64,000 nt of DNA from positions 51,106,119 to 51,170,118 of the forward strand of contig CM075760.1 in NCBI GenBank assembly GCA_037974335.1. The letters are read 5' to 3'. Every line of letters starts with the position of its first letter. Position 1 is the stretch's first letter. This document shows positions 22,655 to 33,396 of the stretch, piece by piece. Position numbers and translations under genes: made by a program. A model generated the notes under the pieces. The model did not search any database, was not told the origin of the DNA, and saw nothing but the letters and a program-made list of their open reading frames with translations. The stretch comes from Prionace glauca. Its lineage: Eukaryota > Chordata > Chondrichthyes > Carcharhiniformes > Carcharhinidae.

Positions 22655-22790
22655 ATAGAACACTACAGCACAAACAGGCCCTTCGGCCCACAATTTGCAC
22701 CGATCACATCCCTACCTACCAGGCCATAGAACTATCTGTAACTCCAAATCCCATAGTTAACATGTCCACTGTTTTCTCGACAAGGGATGT
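22655..22790 (-). mobile_element. LINE 3' tail
   Basis: TAGAACACTACAGCACAAAC then AGGCCCTTCGGCCC matches the 3' end of the LINE at 33320-37330 on the same strand. Only the terminal region is present. Confidence 0.7.
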
Positions 22791-22799
22791 TATTTTCGA

Positions 22800-24060
22800 G
22801 ACAATGCAACAATGACTGCATTGCGAAAGTACCACATTGGCTATAACATGTTTTAGGATAACTGGTGGTGCTGAAATGTATTTGGTTCCAGTTTCCAGTT
22901 CGACAAATTGGCTTAACTTTTAATGATTTATCTGATGATTTTGCTGCTGATAATGAACACTATAAAGCGCTGAAAGTTTTTCTTAGTCTCTAACGCTGAC
23001 GTTACACAAAGTGTTGGTGTTTCATATGCCCTATTAAAACATTTCCCCTTCTCTGTTCTGATCTTGATTAGTCCAATTTATTTTTCAATTACTTGAAATT
23101 GAGTTAAATAATGTGATCATCAGAATGATCTTCGAGCGGAAATCTGTGGTCTCAGTAGCATTTGCAGCAACTGAATATTTTTCTACGCACACCCTTACAC
23201 TCAGTTATTGTTTCTATCAGGCGTTACACGTAGAAGTGAAACTGCCGTTAGAACCGGAAGTGCACCTGTAGCTGACTGAGGTAATTGGGACTGCAACTGC
23301 CAATCTCAGCTATGGCAGCAGCGAGGAGCTCCACCTCCCGAGCTAGCGGTTAAACTGACAACGGTGCACTTTTTTTCCTCAAAGAAGATTCATTCGGGTA
23401 AATGTGACAGAATGAGCATTTCATTCATTGGAAGACTGATTTTGCAAGTAAGTTCATAGTGAGAACGTAAGGTAAAAAAAAACTCTGCTGAAAAAGTGCT
23501 AACTGAAAGTTGAGCAGAATTGTCCATAAGTCAAATTATAAACTTATAAATCCCTTTGAATTTGTGTAATATTAATCCCAGATACTGAAAATCGTGCCTG
23601 AACTAAACAGTGATAAAAGATCCGTTATCTACAATATATTCCCTGCAAGTTATCAATATGTGTCACATTCTGTGTTCGCTATGTCGTACATACGACATCA
23701 GTGAATTTCAATCTATCGCTGTTAAATTAAACCAATCCGAGTTTTCAGCAGTGCCAGTGATTACTGTACGTTCAGTGTGTGAATCGCGGCATTGTGCATT
23801 GATGCCATTGAATGATACATGTTACTTCCTTCTAAATATCATTATCCGCTTTGAAATTTCAATCTTTACAGTTTGTGCGATTGGATCAGTTACTGCCCGA
23901 ATTTCAGGAGACTGGCGGCTGTCCCCTACTCCAAACACTGAATGTTATGACACGTGAGCGGGAGCAGAAGAAGGAGACACCGAGCCTCAATACGGGTAGA
24001 ACCAGCGGTAACACATTGCCAGTGTCTGCAGTTTTCTAAGTACATACACGTAAAGACAAA
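22800..24060. other. Gap upstream of V9
   Basis: Unique, AT-rich sequence. The last few hundred bases presumably hold the V9 promoter. No other feature recognised. Confidence 0.4.
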
Positions 24061-24065
24061 CGACA

Positions 24066-24513
24066 ATGTGGTTGTTCGGTATCTGTGCCATGTTTGGAGC
24101 GTTTATTGCAGGTAATTAATTTGGGTGCAATTTTGAATAAACCGCGAACAGCACTTTGGTATCTAGTCACAGTTTAATGTTTGACTCTGCTTCCCATTAA
24201 ATCCAGGTTTCAGTCAGGAATTCTCTGTCACCCAACACCCTCCAACAGTGATTAGGACAGAAGGAGGCATTTCAACTTTAAACTGCATCTACTTCACGAC
24301 AGAAGATTCCTTCAATTTGTTCTGGGTCCGGCAATTCCCTGGGAGAGAACCACAAATACTAATTCGCAGATTTTCGGTTGGTTACGAAATTAAAGCAGAT
24401 TTTGCTCGAAGCCGTTTCTCCTCTGGGCTGGACATTTCGAATGGAAGGTTTAGCTTAACCGTGTCCAAATTACAGCTCTCTGATACAGCCATGTACTACT
24501 GCGCGCTGACTCT
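24066..24513 (+). CDS. TCR alpha/delta-type V gene segment (V9)
   Basis: The leader exon is 24066-24111 (MWLFGICAMFGAFIA, 46 nt, phase 1) with donor GTAATT. The V exon is 24207-24513 after AAATCCAG. The mature start is GFSQEFSVTQHPPTV. C1 lies in STLNCIY, FR2 is LFWVRQFPGREPQILI, and FR3 ends LSDTAMYYCALT. The WVRQ in FR2 recalls IGHV, but the rest of FR2 and FR3 is TRAV/TRDV-like, so I do not call it an Ig V. It looks functional. Confidence 0.87.
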
Positions 24514-24552
24514 CACAGCGATATCAACCTGTTCAACACTCGTACAATAACT
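24514..24552 (+). other. 23-type RSS of V9
   Basis: Heptamer CACAGCG (24514-24520), 23-bp spacer, nonamer ACAATAACT (24544-24552). Near-consensus. Confidence 0.8.
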
Positions 24553-24559
24553 GGAGGAT

Positions 24560-25000
24560 CTGTGACATAGAGCTCAGCTCGACATGCGGCTGGTCAGACT
24601 AACAATGAATGGAATATTAATGGATAAATGATGTGAGGCAATCGTCACAGGATAAACAGGACCGAGCTTTTCAGAAATATTTTCATTGCAACCAATATCG
24701 GGATCCTCATCGAACCAGCAACTGAAGCTGTTCTGTACAATGCATAGAGTTCGATATTCTTTTTCACTAGTCAGCAATCTAAAGTCAAATCAAGATCTAT
24801 TAGGCACTATATCAAGCGAAATGCTAAAGATGTTCTAAAGCGGTTGATTTTATATATGCTTTAATGAATAATGACATTTCTTCGATTAAGCCAAGACTGG
24901 GTGAGTGTCGTTCAAATAAATTGAAAGTATTTCAAGGTGATTATGGAAGTTCAATTCACTGCGGTCAGATTTCCTGATTGGATGGTTGCTTTAGTGGCCA
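24560..25000. other. Gap downstream of V9
   Basis: No feature recognised. Confidence 0.35.
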
Positions 25001-25009
25001 GCAATGTTT

Positions 25010-25345
25010 TAGCAGTGAGCTTGCACATTCTCCCCGTCTCTGTAAGGGTTTCCGCCGGGTGTTCTGGCTTCCTCCACAGAGACGTACAGGCGCACAGCAG
25101 ATACTGGGGCATACACAGATACAGTGGATCACACAAAATTAAGGCCATTCACACAGAGATACTGGGGCATAAACATAAACAAGGGCTCAAAAACATGCTG
25201 TTAGGTTGATTGGTGTAACAAACTGTCTCTAAATTAGTCTTCCCTCAATCTTCCCCAATAGGCGTAGGCAAAGGCCATAGGTAGAGGAGGGCACTCATAA
25301 TGTTAAAATGGCGGCGCGTTGGGCCGAAGGGCCTGTTTCCTGTGC
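25010..25345 (+). mobile_element. SINE/LINE tail fragments
   Basis: 25025-25085 reads like the middle of the tRNA-derived SINE (TTGCACATTCTCCCCGTCTC, CTTCCTCCACAG). 25310-25345 holds a GGGCCGAAGGGCCTGTTTCC 3' tail. The two are separated by a short imperfect internal repeat around GATACTGGGGCAT (25103 and 25159). Confidence 0.5.
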
Positions 25346-25836
25346 TGTGTTGGTCTTTGTTCTTTGGATTAGCCATGGTAAACTGGACCCCCATTTTCCC
25401 AAGATTTACCATGCGTGGGGTTTCTGGGGTAGGGCGGGGCGAGGGCTCTTTCAGGGAGTTGTTGTATTAGAAAGATGCTCTGTCAAAGTCGGTGCAGCCT
25501 CCATGGGACCAGCGCCCGTCCTTTGCTCTGTATGGCTTCTATGATTATATGAACGCCGTAATTGACAGCTCAGCAAAGTCAAAAAACGTGATCGGCCGAA
25601 CAGATATTTCTGTCTCACTAAGACAGGGTACTTGCCCTGTGAAACATGACAATTTCTGTCAATATGGCTTTGGATGAAACGAAATGCTGTTGATTTGGGG
25701 GTAGTGTATTCTGAGCTTTTAGCATGTTTATGTCGGCGCGTAACAACACATTGTTGTCACATTTACTGTTGCTGCCACATTGAATGAAAGAAGTCAAATG
25801 CTTTGAGTGATCACTTGCAGCAGGGTTCTGGGTTTT

Positions 25837-25908
25837 GGCTTCACTGGTGTAATGATGAGCACTCTGGACTTTGAATCCAGCGTGCCGCGTTCAAACCTCA
25901 GTTGAAAT
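25837..25908 (+). pseudogene. tRNA-Gln(TTG)-like pseudogene
   Basis: GGTGTAATGATGAGCACTCT, anticodon loop CTTTGAA (TTG) in a TCTGGA/TCCAG stem, and GTTCAAAC in the T arm are close to vertebrate tRNA-Gln. The 5' and 3' acceptor strands (GGCTTCA and the GTTGAAAT end) do not pair well, and the T stem is broken. Probably a tRNA-derived pseudogene. Confidence 0.6.
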
Positions 25909-25909
25909 T

Positions 25910-26280
25910 TGTTTTGCTAAAACCGCCAATTGGTCTGCTGAAGGACATTGTATTTAAAATTCAGGAAAGTGGAATTTTAAATACTGAGGAAATCTCAGCA
26001 AATATCTCCAAAATCACATTGCAGACGATGCAGTGAATGACTTTCCTGGTGTCATTGCATCATCCCCAGCGAACGATTGCACAAGAATGCAAAGCTGTTA
26101 GGGCAGATGAGCCACAGCGGGCAGAGGGTCCACCTACAAGTGGCACTCACTCACTCATCTGTCCCAATGTAAACAAGAGGTGGGATGATGTGAACAGTCT
26201 CTCCTCTGAAGTTCCAACTCGGATTCAATGGCCAGAGTGCTAAACTTTATACAATTAAACTGACAGGACGCTGCCTAACA
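25910..26280. other. Gap without recognised gene
   Basis: Nothing recognised apart from short chance ORFs. Confidence 0.35.
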
Positions 26281-26285
26281 CACTT

Positions 26286-26294
26286 TCTCCCAAA

Positions 26295-26325
<31 letters not shown>

Positions 26326-26450
26326 GATACACAAACACACAATCACAAACACACATACACAAGCACATAATCATACACACATACACACACATACACAGCC
26401 TAAGAGCACATCTTTGGGGTGTGGAAGGAAATCGGAACACCCAGAATAGA
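26286..26450. repeat. (CA)n microsatellite followed by a SINE scrap
   Basis: 26292-26398 is CA-rich. 26398-26450 resembles the minus-strand SINE core (AGCACATCTTTGGGGTGTGG). Confidence 0.7.
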
Positions 26451-26803
26451 GCCAACGTTTCAAGTCCAGATGACCCTTCATCAGAGCTAAGAACAAAGAG
26501 TATCAGCAGGCAGTCAAGAGAACAAATGGTATGATGGTCTTCATTGTGAAAGGACTTCAGTGAAGGGATTGGGTGTTTCCCTGAAATTTTACGTGGCAAC
26601 CAGAACATGCAGTTTTGGTGTCCTTATCAGACCAAGGATATCCTGGTTATGGAAGAGGAGTGATTCTTGGGATGACATATTTGTCACATGACGAGAAATT
26701 AAATGAATTAGGATTGACTTCATTGAACTTACTGAAGTTGAAATGAGACACAAATCAGGTCAGGTGGACTAGAATGTTAAAATCATGTTTGATTTTGGTC
26801 TTT

Positions 26804-27714
26804 TCATCTCTTATATAATTTAACAATTAAAAACAGTGGATATTTCACCCCATTCTTTAATTCCTCTCTGAACTTGCTCTGAGGCCCTGCGTAAATGAAA
26901 GGGTTGATGCAGCAACTCAAGAGTTGAAGCATATACCCGTATTCCTCCAGGACAAATGTAGACTGGCTGACATTAGCACGTGAGAAATAAGTCACCTTCG
27001 CTATTCGGACGTAAAGGATGGTGATAAAGAATATGAAATATAAGATGATGAAACTGCCTGAAATGCCAAAGAGTAAAACAATAGATTTTCGCCTGTTTTC
27101 CAGCTCTGGGTCACTCTGTTTCTCTCCATTGTTTCGAGTCCGTAGTCTCTTACGAGCCCTACTGGCCGCTATAATGTGTCTTACAGTCAGAGCATTGAGT
27201 AGTAAAATTAGAATGAATGGGAGATAAGGGGTTAAAATACTCTGAATCCAGTCAAATGCAACCCATTCAGGTGCGGTATAAAAAGTTGATTTTATGCCGC
27301 AGAACCAGGGTACGTTGATAATTATGACGAAAGGTTCATACACAAAATATAAGAAAGAATTTTTGAAACAGCTCAGTATGGACACGATTGTTATGACCCG
27401 TGCAGATGTCTTCACAGTGCAGTATTTGATTTTCAGCTTCTGGCAACAAATGGCTACAAATCGATCAAAGGTGAAAGCCACGGTTAACCAGGCGGAACTG
27501 TCTATTGCAGCATAATTGAGGACACAACGAAAACTGCACGCTGGCGTGATGGACAGAAAACTGAATGGGAAATAGATATCAGCAATCCTGTTCAATATCA
27601 CAAAGCTGACAAGGAGCAGTAGATCAGTCGCCGCCATGGAAACAAGATAGCAAGTGATGCATCTGGACAGACCACATCTTCCTCTTGACAAGATCACAAT
27701 CACCACTAAGTTAG
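26804..27714 (-). CDS. GPR139-like class A GPCR, exon 2 (receptor B)
   Basis: Exon 2 begins after a TATTACAG acceptor at 27715. With exon 1 (31947-32016) it makes a 326-residue receptor. Features: TM1 end ANLVVIVILSRGRCGLSRC, TM2 MAATDLLLLVSFVIL, TM3 end AFTFDRFVAICC (DRF), ECL2 Cys in VPWFCGIKS, TM5 TPYLPFILILLLNALTV, basic loop RARKRLRTR, TM6 SIVLLFGISGSFIILYF, and TM7 CCINPFIYAGPQ, which keeps the NPxxY motif (NPFIY). It is closely related to receptor A. The 4.2-kb intron holds a LINE (29790-31258). Intact and probably functional. The ligand is unknown. Confidence 0.87.
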
Positions 27715-27789
27715 CTGTAATAAAGAACGACATAGAGATTGAGCAAGACTAAACAGAAATGCTGAAAGCCAAAAGCAAAATAGTGCAGG

Positions 27790-27895
27790 CTGCTGGAATC
27801 TGAAACGAAAAGATGACTGACAACTTCTGCGGGGAAAGAATAGAGCCAATGTTTCGAGTCCAGGTGACACTTCATCAGAGCTAAGATTGACTTCA
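27790..27895. repeat. Interspersed repeat with GTTTCGAGTCCAGGTGAC block
   Basis: Shares GAATAGAGCCAA(T/C)GTTTC and TTCATCAGAGCTAAG with 26440-26490, and is similar to 46125-46320. Unnamed dispersed element. Confidence 0.55.
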
Positions 27896-27934
27896 TTGAA
27901 GTTGAGACGAGAGGAAGGGGATCTGATGAGACTT

Positions 27935-28290
27935 ACAAATTTCAAACAGAATTAGACAGGGTGGGTTCAGATAGAATATTCTCCATGGTAGGGGAGTCCA
28001 GAACTAGGGCTGTGAGGTTAAGAACTGAGGTGAGGAGAAAGTCCTTCACAGGAGAAAGTTGAATGTGTGGCAAGCACTACAATAGTAAGCAGTAGAGGAC
28101 AAAACATCGTGTGAGTTCAGGAAGAAATGTATAGCTCGTGTTTCTAAAGGGATCTGGGGATAGAGCAAGAAGGTGGGACGACAATGTCGATTCTGATGAT
28201 CAGCCACAATCAGAATGAATAGTGGAGCAGGCTCGCCAGGTAAATTGGTCTACTCCTGCTTCTCTTTCTATGTTACTTTTCTATATTTCT
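27935..28290 (+). mobile_element. LINE 3' end fragment
   Basis: AGGGTGGGTTCAGATAGAAT onward, with AGGGCTGTGAGGTTAAG, GATCAGCCACAATC and TGGAGCAGGCTCG, is the arrangement of a LINE 3' end as at 52725-53068. It lies in the receptor B intron. Confidence 0.6.
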
Positions 28291-28299
28291 ATATTGTGG

Positions 28300-29260
28300 A
28301 AACGACTTAATGATGCAGGCATCTGATATTGTGTAATGTGGCAGGACTGATTCGTAGCATCATAGTAAATGCTTCTCCTGCAGAAGCCATGTGGTTGAAT
28401 TAGTCAGAAAATAAATCAACCTAAATGAAGCCGATAACATTGTTATCATGGGAAAAACTGGATAATTTGTGTTGGCTAATTAGATTAAAGCATAGTGCCA
28501 GAAATAACAGATGGAAACAAGCAAGAAACAATCAAGAAAATCAACAAGAATGAATGCTATTGAAAATCAAAAACTCAGCGAGAAATATTCACCCAATCTT
28601 GCTATTTAACTAAAGGAATACATAGTGTCATAAGAAGGGGCTTCGAATGCTGTAAAAAAAATGTGGAAAGTCTGAGGATTGGTAGCGTTTAATAAAACAG
28701 TAATGTAACAATGTAAAATTGGTCTTTCTCGTAAACTTTGTGCAGCAAATGGATTAAAGATGTCTTTCAACCGTTGTGCAGAATTTGGCGTGACCATAAC
28801 TGTATCTTTGCATTATATCGCCCATTTAAAGGGGGAAATACTGAAATTTGTGGCAGAACAGTTAAGGGTGGCTATGCTTGTTCCTTTTATGAGAGTGTCG
28901 TCTATGATGAGTAGCTGACTACATTTTGTCGATATTTTCCGGAGTTCGGATGAATAGGGTTTAATCTCATTAAAATATTCAGTGTTCTGAAGGACATTGA
29001 CAGGAAAGAAACTGACAGGCGTTTACAATGGCTGGAGAATCTACAGTATGGGGGCACAGATTACAATTAACAGGACGATCATTTACTTCTGCAGTGACAA
29101 TAAATATTTCCATTAAGGAGCAGTAAAACATTGTAATATTCTAATGTAGACGACAATGCCAGCAACATCATTTCAATAAATAAATTCATGATATTCTTTT
29201 GGCATAATTTAATGGTTCAATAATCAGTACACAATTAATTATCTGTGGAAAATGCTGTCA
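28300..29260. other. Intronic gap of receptor B
   Basis: AT-rich unique sequence. No feature recognised. Confidence 0.4.
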
Positions 29261-29269
29261 ACAAAGAAC

Positions 29270-29530
29270 AAAGAACAACACAGCACGGGAAACAGGCCCT
29301 TCGGCCCAACGAGCCCGTGCCGCCGTCCCGTTGCCTCAGTGACCTATTCATGATTTTAGTCTACGCCTAATGTGCGAGGATCAGGGAGGTCCAATATAGG
29401 GACAATTTGTTACCCAATCAATCAGCCTAAAAGCACATCCCGGGGATGTGGGAGGAAACCGGAGCACCCGGAGAAAACCCACGAAACCATGGGGACAACG
29501 CGCAAACTCCCACGGACACAGGCCCAAATC
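29270..29530 (-). mobile_element. tRNA-derived SINE fragment
   Basis: The minus-strand body of the HE1-like SINE: AACAGGCCCTTCGGCCCAAC at the tail side and GTGGGAGGAAACCGGAGCAC in the core. The tRNA-like head is missing. Confidence 0.65.
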
Positions 29531-29789
29531 CAAGTGTCCGCATAGCAACAGAGATAGCCTCTGAGCTGTCATGATGCCCTCGAGATGGTCCAGTTTAAGC
29601 ACACCGACGACATGAAGCAGTAGGCAACTCCCGAAGCAACATCCAAGAGCAGCCCACCACAACCTGCCGCATGCATGCCCCTTGCTGGACTTAAATGCCT
29701 GTGGAGACAAAAACTTCATTATTAAACAGGCAAAGACTCTACATCCCTGAGGCAAAAACGGAATCCCAAGCCTACAATGTTTAGTAAGG

Positions 29790-31258
29790 CCTGCTATATC
29801 CCCCTATATGTAGACCGCTCATGTGGCTGTCCAAGTGACTCTTAAACAGCCCTAGCGTGCCTGCTTCCACCACCTTACTCGGCAGTGCATTCCACATCCC
29901 CACTACCCTTTGCGTGAAAAACTGCCCTCTAATATTTGTCTTATACCTAGCCCCCCTCACCCTAAGCCTGTGACCCCTCGTTCTATCCATTTCTAATAGC
30001 GGAAAAACCTTACCACCATTTACTCTATCTATCCCCTTCATAATCTTATAAATCTCTATTAGATCCCCCCTCAGCCGACGTCTCTCAAGGGAAAACAGCC
30101 CAAGTTCGTTCAATCTTTCCTCGTAAGACAGCCCTTCCATACCAGGCAACATCCTGGTAAATCTCCGCTGCACTCTCCCCAGGATCTCTACATCCTTCCG
30201 GTAGTGCGGCGACCAGAACTGGACGCAGTACTCCAGGTGAGGCCTAACCAACGTTCTATACAACTGCAACATCAGACTCCTACTCTTATATTCTATACCC
30301 CTTCCCATGAAGGCTAACATACCATACGCTTTCCTCATCACATTCTGCACCTGCACCGACATCTTCAGGGACTTGTGCACTTGCACCCCCAGGTCTCTCT
30401 GCGTATCTATACTCCGGATAGTTCTACCTTTTATCGTATAACTCCCCTCCACATTATTCCGGCCAAAGTGCATCACCTCGCATTTCTCCGGATTAAATTC
30501 CATTTGCCATCTATCTGCCCAATCTACCAGCCTGTCTATGTCCTATTGCATTGCCAGGCACTGCTCCTCAGTACCTGCCAATCCAACCATCTTAGTGTCA
30601 TCAGCAAATTTGCTGATCACACCACCTACCCCCTCTTCCAAGTCATTAATATATACTACAAATAGAAGAGATCCTAGTACCGAGCCCTGCGGAACACCAC
30701 TGGTGACAGACCTCCAATTGGAAAAGGAGCCTTCCACTACTACCCGCTGTCTCCTCCTCCCAAGCCAGTTCTCTATCCATCTACATACCTGGCCTTGTAT
30801 CCCATGAGCCTTTTCTATCAGCCTACCATGAGGGACTTTGTCAAACGCCTTACTGAAATCCATATAGACAACATCAACGGCTTGTCCTTCGTCAACCGTT
30901 TTTGTCACCTCTTCAAAAAATTCCATAGATTCGTAAGGCACGACCTCCCTGTAACGAAGCCATGCTGCGTATCCCTGATCAGATTGCAGCGCTCCAGATG
31001 TTCATACATCCTATCCTTGAGGATCCTCTCCATTATCTTGCCTATAACTGAAGTCAAGCTCACCGGCCTATAGTTCCCTGGGTTATCCCTCTGACCCTTT
31101 TTAAACAACGGTACTACATTTGCAATCCGCCAATCCTCTGGGACCTCACCTGTGTCCAAAGAAGAGACAAAGATTTGCGTCAGAGGCCCAGCAATTTCAT
31201 CCCTCACCTCCCTTAGCAGCCTGGGATAGATGCCATCTGTCACGTAACTATCTAACAC
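29790..31258 (-). mobile_element. 5'-truncated LINE (CR1/L2-type ORF2 RT and C-terminus)
   Basis: The minus strand encodes RT from LTQIFVSSLDTGEVPEDWRI through [38 protein letters not shown] and KFADDTK, then the C-terminal domain (LVRPHLEYCVQFWSP and RRRLRGDLIEIYKIMKGID). The reading frame is broken twice: near 30905-30941 between the two RT halves and near 30503-30543. The 3' tail is near 29790. It sits in the intron of receptor B on the same strand. It is 5'-truncated, so not autonomous. Confidence 0.9.
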
Positions 31259-31259
31259 A

Positions 31260-31940
31260 CTTTCATATTGTGCGAACAGTGTGACAATTAACTCACATGA
31301 CGAGGGTAAGCTTCCGATAATTCACACAGGGCAGCATTAACAACACCGTAAGTTAAAATTACTTCGTTTTCACGTGCGACGATTTGTCAAAAACATGTTT
31401 TCAAATCACAATGGATGTACTTTCACAACGAAATCATAGTTTGGTTATTTCCCTGGAGCTTGGATGTGAGTAACATATTGACATTTAATGTAAACTGGCG
31501 TGATAATGTAGCGATTACATGGCAGTATCATCGACTCTAACATAATATAAATGCATGTACTTTGATGACAATGTACTATTCTAGCCAAGGTAATTGTGCT
31601 AGTAGATTGAATAAATAAGTAGGCTAGCTGCATATACTGCTTGTCATCCTTACGGTAATTCACTCACAATACCACTAAGACACTGGGGAAAATAAGTCAC
31701 ACTGTGATAACACAGTTAATGTTCAAACATGCTTACAACGTATCTAACACAACAGAACTACAATTACACTGTGTGAACAGTCTGATAAGCGACACAAAAT
31801 AGCAGTTTAATGACAGAACACAACCAGACATTCACTTTGAAGAAAACTGCAGAGGAAGATAGGAAAATATAATGAAAGAGACACATCGTTTAGAAGAGCA
31901 ATCAATACATCAACACATTCCCCAAAATAACGCCATAATA
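31260..31940. other. Receptor B intron, 5' part
   Basis: Unique AT-rich sequence between the LINE and exon 1 of receptor B. Nothing recognised. Confidence 0.4.
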
Positions 31941-31946
31941 CTTAAC

Positions 31947-32016
31947 CTGGAACTCCGATAGCGGCAAGGACAGGATAATAAACGGCATACTGCAATCCTT
32001 GTGGTGTTCCGTGCAT
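31947..32016 (-). CDS. GPR139-like GPCR, exon 1 (receptor B)
   Basis: A 70-nt exon: ATG at 32016, reading MHGTPQGLQYAVYYPVLAAI then GVP and one base, with donor GTTAAG at 31946-31941. It has the same length, phase and MHG...YYP..AA.GVP layout as 17140-17209, and splices in frame to 27714 to give GVPA/NLVVIV. Confidence 0.8.
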
Positions 32017-32332
32017 TGCTAACAGAATCTCTCAACACGTTGTTTATTCCAGTCAATACTTGTCAGATTTATACGCGATGTCAGCCTCCAGGGACATCAT
32101 TAACTTGTTTGGATGTTTTAAACTTTATTGGGGTTTAGTGCAGCTGCCGTCAGACTTGTACTTGATGAAAGGGAAGATCGATTCCATGGAAGTAGCGGAC
32201 CTGGTTATATTTGAAATTTAAGGTCCATTGTAGAATCGCATTGACTTCTCTAAAAATGTAATGAAAATTAAAACAGATGATTGAGTCATGAAAATGTGAA
32301 TGAACCCTCGTGTCTGAAGCATTAGGTTAGGG

Positions 32333-32528
32333 GGCGGCACGACACCACAGTACCACAGTGATTAGCACTGCTGCTTCACAGTTCTAGGGACCTGGGTTCG
32401 ATTCCTGGCTCAGGTCACTGTCTTTGTGGAGTCTGCACATTCTCCTAGAGTCTGCGTGGGTTTCCTCCAGGTGCTTCGCTTTCCTCCCATAGTCTAAAGA
32501 TGTGTGGGTTAGGTTGATTGGTCATGCT
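32333..32528 (+). mobile_element. tRNA-derived SINE (HE1-like), 3'-truncated
   Basis: The head GGGCGGCACGACACCACAG and AGTGATTAGCACTGCTG resembles an A box. TGGGTTCGATTCCTGGC is the B box of a tRNA-like pol III promoter. The body follows to GATTGGTCATGCT, where the copy stops. From memory this is the shark HE1/V-SINE type. Confidence 0.75.
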
Positions 32529-32584
32529 TATTTTCTTGCCCAATCTTAACTGAATCTGGTATTTCCTGGGGATAATTATTTGCT

Positions 32585-33318
32585 CTGACTTGGGCCTCAA
32601 AATTAATTCATTAAAATCAGAAGTCCTGAATATTGAGGGAACAATGAGGGGCAAATACGAGATAATGCATTTTGGAATCTCTAATATAGATAGGAAATAT
32701 GCAGTAAATAGCAGAACTCTTAGGAGTATTGATAGACAGAGGGGTCTGTGTGTAGAGGTACACAGGTCACTGAAAGTGGCAACGCAGGTGGAGAATGTAC
32801 TCATGAAGGCATATGGCATGCTTGCCTTCATCTACCGGGGCTTTGAATTTAAATATTGACAAGTCAGGTTGCAGTTTTGTAGAACCTTAGTTGAGCCACA
32901 GTTGGAATCTAGTGTTCAATTCTGATGGCTACACGACCAGAAGGATGTAGAGACTTTGGAGACGGTACAGAAAAGATTTACTAGGATGTGGCCTGGCATG
33001 GAGTGCATTAGCTCCGAGGAGATGTTGGATAAACTTGGCTTGTTCTGATTGGAAGACAGGGTTTGAGGGGCGACGTGATAGAAGCCTACAACATTATGAG
33101 AGGCGTGGTCAGAATGGATGTCGGAAGCTTTTTATCCCAGAACGGAGGAGTCAATTACGAGGGTTTAAGGAGCGAGGGGCAATTATTAAAAGAGATGTAC
33201 GAAGCACGTTTTTACACAGAGAGTGGTAGTCGCCTGGAACTCGCTGCTGGGGGGGTCGGGGGGAGGGTTGTGGTGGAAGCGGATACGATAGTGAGTTCTC
33301 AGGGGCGTCTTGACAATT
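32585..33318 (+). mobile_element. LINE 3' end fragment
   Basis: ORF2 C-terminal coding in broken frames: KYEIMHFGISNIDRKYAVNS, RSLKVATQVENVLMKAYGML, then REGTT-less 3' sequence with LRGDVIEAYNIMRGV. It abuts the end of the oppositely oriented LINE 33320-37330. Confidence 0.8.
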
Positions 33319-33396
33319 AGAACATAGAACACAGCACAAACAGGCCCTTCGGCCCTCGAGTTGCGCCGATCACATCAACCCCACCAATCTGTAGAC

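Noticed and set aside
24207-24513. V9 as an IGHV-type segment (FWVRQFPG)
   Set aside because: Only the VRQ is IGHV-like. The rest of FR2, FR3 and the germline CDR3 fit TCR alpha/delta V segments better.
29381-29755. 124-codon minus-strand ORF
   Set aside because: Overlaps a SINE body and has no recognisable domain.
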